DNA of 64,000 bases from Pectinophora gossypiella (Eukaryota; Arthropoda; Insecta; Lepidoptera; Gelechiidae). This document shows positions 24,501 through 34,061 of the stretch, piece after piece. How positions within the stretch are numbered: position 1 is the stretch's first letter; the number at the start of each line of letters is the position of its first letter. The stretch lies in NCBI RefSeq assembly GCF_024362695.1, contig NC_065424.1, positions 8,659,840 through 8,723,839 of the forward strand, read 5' to 3'. A model generated the notes under the pieces. It was not told where the DNA came from. It did no database searches and saw only the letters and a program-made list of their open reading frames with translations. A program made the translations under genes and the position numbers.

Positions 24501-26190
24501 AGTAACAAGGTACTTACCTAGTAAGAAATTATAGAGATAATTGTAATGACACGAACAATTCGTCAACATTACGTTTATCATATTACACAATGCGATACCC
24601 AGCAGAAATTCAACGAATTGATTCAAATAAGAAGCAACATACTCATAGAAGATTCAAAGATATAACATAACATAACAAATACTTTATTGCACAAACAGGA
24701 AAAAACAAAATACAAAACAAAAGAGAAATAGAATTAGTACAATATTTTATATAACACCACATTTGTATCACCGACGGAGTAGACAGTTGCTTTTTTGTTT
24801 TTTTTTTTTTACGTGACTTATTGTAGATTTGCCGTTGAAGGCTCTCACCCGGTAGTAAACAGAAGTGTTTATACACCACTCCTCATTAGCTATGTTTAAG
24901 TCCCATGTGATAGGGGACGGGCCTATTGGCAATTAAGATATTTATATATTTTTTCCAATAACTGAGTTTTTTTTTAGGTTACTTAGTTAATATTTACGAT
25001 TTGTATTATTCTATACATTTTTTGCTCTACACAAAGAAATAATAATTGTGTCGGTACAAGGTAAACTTAACTTCACTATTCAGTTTTCTACCAGGAAACT
25101 GAAAAAAGGTGCAAGTAAACGAATTCTAAGTACAATGACTAGTATAATATCCTATTATGACCACGTGGAATTTAAACCCAACTTACATAAACTGCCTATA
25201 TACGTCCCACTGCTGGGCACAGGCCTCCCCTCAATCAACCGGAGGGGGTATGGAGCATACTCCACCACGCTGCTCCACTGCGGGTTGGTGGAGGTGTTTT
25301 TACGAAAAATAGCCGGGACCAACGGCTTAACGTGCCCTCCGAAGCACGGAATCATCTTACTTTTTCGGACAATCAGGTGATTCAAGCCTGAAAAGTCCTT
25401 ACCAAACAAAGGACAGTCTCACAAAGTGATTTCGACAATGTCCCCATCGGGAATCGAACCCGGACCTCCAGATCGTGAGCCTAACGCTCTAACCACTAGA
25501 CCACGGAGGCTGTTCAAAACCCAACCCAACCTATCTTATTTCTTCACAATAGATACGTACACCATGCTACCTGCTAAATGTTTGTACTAACATAAAAGAT
25601 AATGCAGTTTTTATGTCTGCTCTATGTACGGTTGAACTTTGCAATTTATATACATATTACTTTGCTCTTCTGTTACACGGAATCGCCATTGTTGTTTTAA
25701 TTATATTTAATTCGATACATTTTGGTGCTAGGAGTGATATTTTTCAGATCGATGGGATTATTTAATGGAGTATTTAGCTGGGGGCATTATTGAAGAGAAA
25801 AATATTGTTTACTTATAAAGTTTGTGTAAGTATGTTCAGTGGAGATTTCTCTAATTGGCGAGGTGTTAATTTTTTTATCGAATAATATGAGATATGCACT
25901 TATTTATCTATCTGTACAGTCATGTATTATTCAAAACATAGACGAAACGTTTCGAGAAACGGAAGCTAGAGCCCTTGCGCTTCACTTTGCTCGTCTTGGC
26001 GGGGCACTATAACCGTGCCTCAAATTTCGTTTGTGTTGACAATAAGTTTATAACAAAAGCTTAAAATACACGTACCAACTTCTCCCTCGGTGGGCACTCG
26101 TGCGCCGAAGCTGCGTCCTCGGAACACGGAGCCATCTGCCAGCACCAGGCTGCACGGCGGCCCCACCTCGCAGGTCAACTCTTCTGACAT
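15592..26190 (-). CDS. CAD: CAD copy 1: carbamoyl-phosphate synthetase 2 / aspartate carbamoyltransferase / dihydroorotase
   Basis: Cytosolic trifunctional enzyme for the first three steps of de novo pyrimidine synthesis; the Drosophila orthologue is rudimentary. I place ten coding exons (edges +/-1 bp): 26190-26076, 23384-23243, 22828-22555, 22467-22151, 22016-18875, 18773-18669, 18540-18292, 18217-16445, 16366-15983, 15798-15592. All have GT/AG borders and compatible phases, giving about 2235 residues (human CAD is 2225). Order: glutaminase (GICLGHQ Cys near 265; FHPEH His/Glu near 349/351), two CPSase halves (about 395-1330), regulatory domain (to about 1460), DHOase (HVHVREPG about 1481-1488, metal-bridging Lys near 1566, His near 1600 and 1624, Asp near 1696 in TDHAPHT), linker, ATCase (STRTS about 1980; HPEPGA; C-terminal DPRAAYFRQAE..MYVRMALLA). 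The start MSEELTCEVGPP fits the family start. No frameshift or missing residue is seen. It is transcribed toward the telomere. Confidence 0.97.
22829..23242 (-). other. CAD intron 2 with an internal 28-bp tandem duplication
   Basis: Unusually GC-rich intron between exons 2 and 3. 23107-23134 and 23135-23162 are exact direct repeats of a 28-bp unit starting cccctatggctagagtaatc. Family alignment needs no residues between the two exons (exon 2 ends GLP-R, exon 3 begins WFESS), so the open minus-strand frames here (for example 22998-23198) are probably not coding. Confidence 0.6.
24660..24935. mobile_element. LINE-like 3' fragment in CAD intron 1
   Basis: Starts with ataacataacataacaaat and actttattgcacaaacagg. 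Later come ggctctcacccggtag and cccatgtgataggggacggg, motifs that look like a common lepidopteran interspersed repeat. It is non-coding and the family is not assigned. Copy at about 45688-45964. Confidence 0.45.
25183..25516 (-). mobile_element. tRNA-derived SINE in CAD intron 1, unit 1
   Basis: Same family as the SINE at 6435-6769, differing by a few bases (for example gaggtgtttttacgaaaaata). Box A TGGTCTAGTGG and box B GGTTCGATTCC are intact. A short duplication AAACCCAAC flanks it at 25174-25182 and 25517-25525. It is inserted in the same orientation as CAD transcription. Confidence 0.9.
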
Positions 26191-26193
26191 CTT

Positions 26194-27473
26194 CTATAGC
26201 AACAAAAGAACTTCACTTTTTTCGTCTGTCATGCGGGGTGTAAGGTCAATGACCTCAACAATCATGGCACCAGGGTTTTATTGAGCCGCTAAAAACTCCT
26301 GACATGTAACAAAAATCTTAGACTTAACGTGCCCTCTGAAGCACGTAAGATTTTCTTTACTTACGGACAATCAGGCGATTCGATATACAATGTCCTTACT
26401 CAACTAGCAACCTAATATTCAACACTACAAAACTCACAAAAACTGTGGTAGAGCAATAAATTAAAAAAAGAATCGTTCTGATGGTAAGAAGGTTCGTAGC
26501 AGGAAAATTGACTAGCACACACTTTATATGATAATATATGAGGTATTACTAAATAATGTTTATATGTGGCTAATGAAGAAATCCTAGATTGTTCCATTAC
26601 GATAGAACATAGCTTCTAGTTTATTATGTAGGTACCTGTATTGATCGTAAACATCAATAAGTAGTTGCAATTCGGAGCGGGATAATACAAGGTGTTAGTG
26701 ACACCGCACCGTACTGAATACTGGCTCATGATTCTGTGTTGATATCAAGTAGAAATTTCTATCGCAAAATTCATATATTTTTTGTGTTTCTACCAATAAC
26801 TTATTTTAAATTCTATACTTCTGCGTTGGAAAATTATACTATTTATATATAATATTAACTCAGAATCATCAGCTGTATTATCCCTCTCAATATATCTTTA
26901 AAGAAGATTATCTAAGGGGATTTTTACAATAATTAATAAAAGAATATAATAACACGTGGTTATGTTATCAAGAACATAGGACAGAATAGTGCGACTGCCG
27001 TATTAATTTGAGCAATCAGCTGATATGTAGTAGGACTTGTAGGTATGAACAATATGAATTAATTTTTAGTAGCTTTCATGGGTTCAATATCCTTGTCTGA
27101 TGCATTGTTATAGGCACCAAGAATTAAGTACTTACTACTACACTACATTTTTTGTATTTTTTTCACCGTATTAATAACAACTAATTATTGATATTATGTA
27201 GTTAGAAACTTAATTTGCAGCCAATCAATTATCACAAAATATTCTAATGTATAAATATAAATAGCGTTAATAAAATAATGTAAACTATTAGTGGAATAAA
27301 ACACCGATGTATTGCGTTTTACCTATAACTTAGGTTTGCACGCATGTTCCTACACCACGCGTAATTGACAAATGCGACGTGTTGCTATGGGGTCTTATGT
27401 CACTTAATATAAACAAGAAATGGTTTAAGTTAAGTTGGTTAAGTATAAGTTAAGTAAAATGCGTGTTACTCAC
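26194..27473 (-). other. Putative 5'UTR intron of CAD copy 1
   Basis: A polypyrimidine tract and TATAG acceptor lie 3 bp before the CAD ATG (TTCTTTTGTTGCTATAG, then AAG-ATG), and a strong GTGAGT donor lies at 27473-27468. No plausible exon is seen between them. The interval is AT-rich and contains a short acgtgccctctgaagcacg SINE-like fragment at about 26330-26400. Confidence 0.5.
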
Positions 27474-27645
27474 TTGATTTGTAGGTTTGTTTCGCCGGCC
27501 ACGTGACCGCTCCACTCTCGGAGCGAACAACCCACGTGGGTTGTTCGCTCCGAGAGTGGAGCGGTCCGACGCTGCCGCAGTTTGCACGACGACAGACCGA
27601 GCCTCGACCGGCCCGCCGCCACGGCGCACGCGCACCCTAGTGTTG
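27474..27645 (-). promoter_or_regulatory. Putative first, non-coding exon and core promoter region of CAD copy 1
   Basis: A GC-rich island of about 170 bp in AT-rich surroundings ends on the minus strand in AATCAA followed by a consensus GTGAGT donor. It lies just downstream, in the sense of CAD transcription, of a cluster of TATCGATA sites. Together with the acceptor 3 bp before the ATG this suggests a spliced 5' UTR. The transcription start is not determined. The exon would contain the 62-bp palindrome at 27505-27566. Confidence 0.5.
27505..27566. repeat. Perfect 62-bp palindrome
   Basis: Two 31-bp perfectly complementary arms meet with no spacer; the centre is cccac|gtggg, and pairing stops at the next base on each side. 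The identical peptides read on both strands here (RSTLGANNPRG) are a consequence of the symmetry and not genes. As RNA the CAD strand would form a long GC-rich hairpin in the inferred 5' UTR. Confidence 0.95.
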
Positions 27646-27661
27646 CTGATGGAGTGTGGAC

Positions 27662-28046
27662 TATCGATAGGCTATCGATAGCCGACAAAATTTCTATACT
27701 GTCGATAGGCTATTGATACTATGGGTGAGGCAATGTTGCCGAATAATCGATATTCGACATTTAGATTATTTAAGGGCTTAGAAAATAATCGATTATTTGG
27801 TAACACTATGGTGAGGTCAAAATCCACTCGAGAAAAGAAGATTTATACTATGAATAATAATTTAATAGGTATAATTTTGCACCATTCCCTAAAGTGTAAG
27901 TTCCTATCGACCGTAATTTAACTATTGAATAGGTATCGACCGGTGATATTTATCAATAGTATTGATAGTAGCGATAGGACAATCGATATGGTTAGGCCTG
28001 GTTTATTATTTACTATCGATAGGTATTATAGTTAAAGTATCGATAG
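27662..28046. promoter_or_regulatory. Cluster of TATCGATA (DRE-like) sites upstream of CAD copy 1
   Basis: Four exact TATCGATA octamers occur (27662-27669, 27673-27680, and one each near 28014 and 28038). Several ATCGAT, CGATAG and TATCGACC variants lie between them, all within 385 bp. TATCGATA is the Drosophila DNA-replication-related element bound by DREF; CGATA is also a BEAF-32 motif. The position directly upstream of the inferred first exon of a nucleotide-synthesis gene suggests promoter function. Binding in this species is inference. Confidence 0.6.
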
Positions 28047-28351
28047 TTCGTCATCACTACGTCTTATCAACTACCTATTAAATCTACTTACATCTCGCTC
28101 CCACACCCAGCAACAACGAATTCTCTTTGTTACACATTACATGTTGTCCGCCGTCTCTGGCTTGAACGATGCCATTCAGGATTTAATCGATACGAAGTTA
28201 GGTTGGGGTAACAGGTAGACATGCGCGTGAGTTGTATGTTCCTTTGACATGTGTACTTATTGTTACTAGGTTAGGTACCAATACAACTCAACATTTCGTT
28301 GAGAACCCGCATAAAGTTAGTTGTGAAAAGGCTTCAGCAGAAACACATCAT

Positions 28352-28754
28352 CATCATCATCATCAGCCGCATGACGCCCACTGCTGGGCATAGGCCTCCC
28401 CCCAAGGATCTCCACGACGATCGGTCCTGCGCTGCCCGCATCCAGCGGCTTCCCGCGACCTTCACCAGATCGTCGGTCCACCTTGTAGCGGGCCTACCCA
28501 CTGAGCGTCGTCCGACACGTGGTCGCCACTCCAGAACCTTTCCGCCCCATCGGCCATCGGTTCTCCTAGCTATGTGTCCTGCCCACTGCCACTTCAGCTT
28601 TGCAATTCTCCGAGCTATGTCGGTGACTTTAGTTCTCCTGCGGATCTCCTCATTTCTGATTCGATCGAGCAGGGAAATACCGAGCATAGCTCTCTCCATT
28701 GCCCGCTGAGCGACACCGAGCCTCCTCACGAGACCCATAGTAAGCGGCCACGTC
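28352..28754 (-). mobile_element. RTE-clade LINE 3' fragment, unit 1/2 junction
   Basis: On the minus strand, sequence encoding the C-terminus of an RTE-type pol (QRAMERAMLGISLLDRIRNE, then W..GHIARR and GRPATRW) ends in the shared TGCCCAGCAGTGGG tail and a short (GAT)n run. It is flanked by an 18-bp duplication, TCAGCAGAAACACATCAT, at 28334-28351 and 28755-28772. The same site is single and uninterrupted at 7385-7402, so this is a genuine insertion with a preserved empty site. Confidence 0.93.
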
Positions 28755-30539
28755 TCAGCAGAAACACATCATTACTTAATCATACTATCGGAGAAGTCAT
28801 TGCGAATGTAAATTTTGTATTTGTTAAAGTATAAATCACGAATCAACTGTTTCCTGGAAGCAACTGCTACCTTAGCAAGAAGGCCGCCTTTTGTACCTAC
28901 TTTTATTTTACCTGTATTCCCGAGTTGTATGATCCTTCTGAAGTAATGTGTATTGGATTTTATTTTATAAAAAGAAACCGGACTAAGAATATCTACATTC
29001 TGACGAACTCTCCTATGGTATATTGCCTATTCACCTTGACCACCACACAGATTTCAATTCCCAGTCGAGTCGACGGTATCTCCACCAAAGCGCAGTGGAG
29101 GTGGTGGAATATCTCTAACATGGGCTGGAAACCAACCAGTCTCCGTATTGGTCATAATATATTTTTTTTATGACTTCAATATCACCTCAGCCTCGTGTTC
29201 ACTAGGCAACATTTGTCGGCCGACACGTGTTCCCGATATCGGACGACGTCGGCAGACATCGCTCGACATCTAATTGTCACATAGTTGGAACGTCGGGCGA
29301 AGGCTGCCGACGATAACACCCAATGTCTGAGGGTTGACAAATGTCGCCCAAGACACATCTTAAGTGAGGCTTAAGTCGTCTCCCGATAATTCGTGTCCTT
29401 ATCCAACCCGCTAGCGTTACGGGCGCGATCACCCGCGCCAATAATACCTATGTACGCAAAAAATGCGTCGTACATTATTCACCCCCGCTTATGACTTTGC
29501 AAAACAAAAATCCCTCTTATGCAAGGAAACGTTGTAATTAATTTGATTAATAGCGAGTGGCGTTTAGGCATTCCTCTGATGAGTAATGGAGGGCCGTTTG
29601 ACTTTCCTCAAGTTACTCTTCAAGCTCTCAACTTGGGAAATTGGAAAATACAAAAAGAACCTCACAAGATTTTAGGAGGCATTCGTTAATTTATTTCTGC
29701 TTTTAAAACACATACATTATGAACTGTCTGTGAAGATACTTCGTAACTTAATCACCTTATCAACCGATAACAAAACTAGTGGAGCAGTGGAGTAAGGTCC
29801 AAGTCCACTGCTCCACTGCGGTTTATTGGAGCAATACCAAACCTAACATAGTAATACATCTATATCTCTTATAGAAGACTTTAAAATTGATAATCATTTT
29901 GAGTATAGACCTTTGATAAGTATGAGCGTTTAAAATACTCGGTATTAAAATAAAAATGGTTACGGTCAACAACCTTAGGTATGCTGCACTAAATAAGACG
30001 GCCCCAGAGATCGATAAAGTAGTGTGTAAAATACAATTTAGGTAATTTATGTTCTGCCACTAATGAGTGGGTGTGGTATACTAAAGCCGCCGAATCGACT
30101 ATCGAAATGCGTTCGTTTGTTCAAACAAATGCATGGATCGAACGCTTTTCAATAGTCGAATTGAGCTTTGGGGTCCGGGAACTTGATAAAAAAGTGTATC
30201 CCCCCTCTAAATGGAAGGTCATCGAATTCTACGTATGTATACGTATTTATCCCATTTAGTGAGGTATGTTTGAACCTGTGTGATTGAGATGGGATGTGAA
30301 ATTAATTTAGGAGCAAATACAATATAATTAAAAGTTTTGATTAGTAAATGTTTACACGATAACCCGTTTATTTGTATGCGTATAATGGGTTCGATTTATA
30401 TTAAAATACGTATATTATACCTCTATTAGTACTTTTGACATAACTTTGTATACGCTTCGATTACTTCACTAACATACTTGGTATAGAGAAAGATTCGAAA
30501 CGAAACTAGTGACAATTGCTGAATGATGTAAAAAGGCTA

Positions 30540-30825
30540 TAAAGTGTAAGGCTCACGATCTGGAAGTCCCGGGTTCGAATCCTGGTGAGGACAAATAAAA
30601 AAAAAACTTTGAGATCCCTACTTTAGTTAGGACATTACAGGCTGATCACCTGATTGTCAGAAAGTAAGATGATTCGTGTTTCGAAAGGCGCGTTGAGCCG
30701 TTGGCCCCGGTTACTACGTACTGATTGTTAGTAATCAATAGTAACTTTGATACCAGGGTTGATGAGATTGGTAATTCACCTCACAAGTACTCACAATCCA
30801 CACGATAGAAGACGATGATGAATAC
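30540..30825 (+). mobile_element. tRNA-derived SINE, 5' degenerate, unit 2 copy
   Basis: Identical in content to the element at 9475-9760: box B GGTTCGAATCC present, box A lost. It was duplicated with the unit and is not an independent insertion. Confidence 0.8.
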
Positions 30826-32944
30826 ATGTACAAGAATCAGAGTGGGAATCTTATGAATACATAATTTAGAAGAACGCTTTATAATATTAGAACAAAACGA
30901 AATTAAACGGAAAGAAAGCCCGATATTTTTCAAAGACAATGTTTAACATCACTTAAGGAGTCTTACCTGGCTAAAAGAATAAAGTGGCAGCCCACGGGTT
31001 TTACCAACAGCAGGGCCCTAATTCACCTATTGTTGATACAACCCAGGTAAAAATTCCTTAGAAATGCTTTTCGACGAACACAAACTTAGTTTTGCATTCA
31101 TAATAGCAAACTTTGCCTTGCAGATAGTTCACAAAGTGTCTCATTTAACAGCACTTTTATTTTTGTTTACTAATTCCTTTGAACGAAAATTCCATAAAAC
31201 TGTTTAAAAATTCCATAGAATGTTTAGTCATGGGAAAATGGGTTAAAATTGTTTAAAATTCTAAAAGAAAAAAACAACTAACTTTTAAAATTTCTCAAAA
31301 ATACAGAGTAAAAGGACATAAGAGAAACCCCTGGCTAAATCAATACAGCAATTTAGGCATAAGTCAAACGTAGGAACTGGATGAAACGGACTTCAATTCG
31401 TACAGTATAATTCGGCAAGCTATTAATCAAATCACGCCGAGCGACTAACTGAAATTTGAATGGCAAATCCCGGATGGAGACAGGACACGATTCGATGGCT
31501 TAAGCTGATATATATAACTGTTACTTATGACATGTACTTGTCGTTAAAATGACAATGAATTTAATCTCCTAATTTTTCAACTTGATAAAGTGCATTGTTT
31601 CATTGGTATTTATTATTCCTCAGACTCAATGAGAAATCACATACAAAGTAAGACTTAAAACAAATTATTCTATTAACGACTATTCCTAGTAACGCTTGAT
31701 ATATGTTATAAGTAACCTTATGATGTTCAATAAGAAACAAATGATTGAATAATTGATTCGAATGATTCACTTCAATTAATTAGTATTTTTACAACAACAA
31801 CATAACATAAGCTCACGACTATATCCCAATCGGGGTAGACAGAGGTACATCCCTCGAAAGATAAACCAAGTTTATTCGGTGGTGAGCCGTCTCGTCGTCT
31901 ATAACGGTCGAGCCAACTGTGTTAGTGAAATTATTATTTTTAGAAGTTACATAAACGCTTCCCGCTTCGCTTATGCAATAAACATCAACCACTACAGCAA
32001 AGTCGGATCTTGTACTAATAACTATTTGAACTATCACGTGATAGAATCCCACACCAAGCCGGGATTTCGCTTAACCGCAGCAACTTCAGGGCTGTACGTC
32101 TCTGATTGTATAACTAACCTGTGCTGTTTATACAGTGTAAACCTTCATATTATTGCTACTACTTTTGTGGCGTAGAACTTTAGTAGTTGTCTAGTCAAAG
32201 GCACTATTTCAAAGGCGTAATACGTTTCAGTTTTTAATACCCTTGACATAATACAGTACGTCCATTGCAAGATGAACAAGTACCCACACTTCACCGAGCT
32301 TTCTGTTAGACCAACGTGATGGGTGGTGAGCCGTATCGCCGTCTATAATTGCCGAGCCAACTGTGTTAGTGAAAACAATAACTCATTGATCCGGTACTGG
32401 GGTTCGAACCTTGACATCAAATGCCTAATTATTTTACATATTGTCTTTCTCGATAGATGAATTATTGTAGCTGCACTTTAAATTATTTTTTCTTTGTCTT
32501 GCGGACTAGGTGAGGAAGCAAAAGGTCCAAACATGATGGGTATATTTGGCGATGGCTGGTAAGCAAAAACAGCATAAAGGTCCCACTGCTGCTCACAGGC
32601 CTCCCCTCAATCAACCGGGGTATGGGGCATACTCCACCACGGTGCTTCACTGCTGGTCAGCAAAATCGGCGTAAGTTATTGTATGAGTATGCCGTACAAA
32701 CCTGTACTTATTTCATCATCATAAATAAAGAAAGGGCTAAAAGCTAGAACGAGCCGTATTACACTGGTTCACAGACCTAATTTCCCCCTCCGGTTGTTTG
32801 AGGGGAGGCCTGTGCCCAGCAGTGGGACGTATATAGGCAGTTTAGGTATGTGACAGACCTACTTTCAGGGAAGGCAGAGATTAAACTCACAGCGTCACCT
32901 CGACACAACACAATCCTGCAGTTTTAAAATTATGTCTTTAAGGT

Positions 32945-33188
32945 AATAGGTTACCCAACCATTCCCCTAGCATTATCCCGATTTTCACAAGGTCCGTTTA
33001 TCTATCCTGAAGATTTGACAGGTCCGGATTTTTACAGAAGACTGTCTAACCTTATAACCCGCGAAGGGAAAACCAGCCCATTACAGGTTAGGTCACATAC
33101 AAGTATCTCCGAAAATGCATTGCATGAATTCGAGCCTGCGACCTCAAAGTGAGAGGCAATCATTCTACCAACTGGGCTACCACGACAT
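32945..33188 (-). mobile_element. Second-family SINE, unit 2 copy
   Basis: Copy of the element at 11893-12136, carried along by the unit duplication. Same decayed box B. Confidence 0.6.
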
Positions 33189-33568
33189 GGCGATAACCGC
33201 TGAATGAGGGAAATCGTCCTCCAATCCAGTGAGGTTGGTATCGGGAGAATATAAATTTATTTGCATAAATAAGTAAAACAATTTACGAGGTTGTAATGTA
33301 GAATTAATCCTATCTAATCTGCAAGTAGCCCTGCCAATATTACAATAATTATATTATATCAGGTAAAATAAACAAAACCAAATTAATTTAAAAAAAATAA
33401 TAATTATAAAACATTATTACATTACATTATTTTTATTGTTATTATTTATTAATTTAATTAATTAATATAAACAAAATGCATTAAATTGTATTACGTTTAT
33501 GTCTTTTATTCCCTATTCGGTAAATACATTGTTTTCAATATATATGTTTTTTTAAAAATACATAAAAT

Positions 33569-34061
33569 TTGGGTTAGGTTTGGGTTAAGTTTGGGTTAGG
33601 TTTGGGTCAGGTTTGTGTTTGGTTTTTTTTTTAGGTTTTGGTTTTATTAGGTTTGGGTTCTGTTATGTTTGGGTTAGTATGTGTTAGGTTTCGGTTAGGT
33701 TTGGGTTATTTTTCGGTTAGGTTTGGGTTATTTTTCGGTTAGGTTTGGGTTTGGTTCGTGTTAGGTTGGGGTTAGGTTTGGTTTAGGTTTGGGTTAGGTT
33801 TGGGTTAAGTTTGGGTTAGGTTTGGGTTAAGTTTGGGTTTTTTTGGTTTGAATGTTGTTAGGTTTGAGTTGTGTTAGTTTTGAGTTAGATTTATGTTTGG
33901 TTTGGGTTAAGTTTGGGTTAGGTTTGGGTCAGGTTTTTGTTTGGTTTTTTTTAGGTTTGGGTTTTTTGCTTGGGTTAGTATGGGTTAGGTTTCGGTTAGT
34001 TTTGGGTTATTGTTCCGTTAGGTTTGGGTTTGGTTTGGGTTAGGTTAGGTTAGGTTAGGTT
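33569..34061 (+). repeat. Interstitial telomere-like block, unit 2
   Basis: Same degenerate TTTGGGTTAGG block as 12518-13010, again ending in four exact TTAGG units against the poly-T of the TRAS-like element. Confidence 0.92.

Larger units (their letters stand above)
23385..26075 (-). other. CAD intron 1 (2.7 kb) carrying transposon insertions
   Basis: The largest intron of the gene. It splits codon Val39 (GTT G|TA context), joining GEV to VFQTGMVGYPE. It contains a full SINE (25183-25516) and a LINE-like fragment (24660-24935). The rest is AT-rich and unremarkable, with an acgtaattacgtaatgcgta cluster at about 24037-24062. Confidence 0.8.
7776..28840. repeat. Tandem 21-kb CAD-containing unit, copy 1
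   Basis: The sequence from 7776 recurs at 28841 and 49870. Unit length is 21065 bp here and 21029 bp for unit 2. Landmarks align at constant offsets: the TRAS ORF stop at 13462, 34514 and 55557, and the CAD stop at 15592, 36620 and 57687. Copies 1 and 3 are collinear with one base of length difference (a poly-T run) over the whole overlap. Copy 2 carries a 13-bp and a 24-bp deletion plus a cluster of small indels. The phase of the unit is arbitrary; 7776 is where left-flank identity starts. Confidence 0.95.

Noticed and set aside
27450..27688. Mirror-image plus and minus reading frames with the same peptide (RSTLGANNPRG)
   Set aside because: The identity on both strands is caused by the perfect palindrome; no coding evidence exists.
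28299..28834. Plus-strand 136- and 86-residue frames
   Set aside because: They are antisense to the RTE pol fragment.
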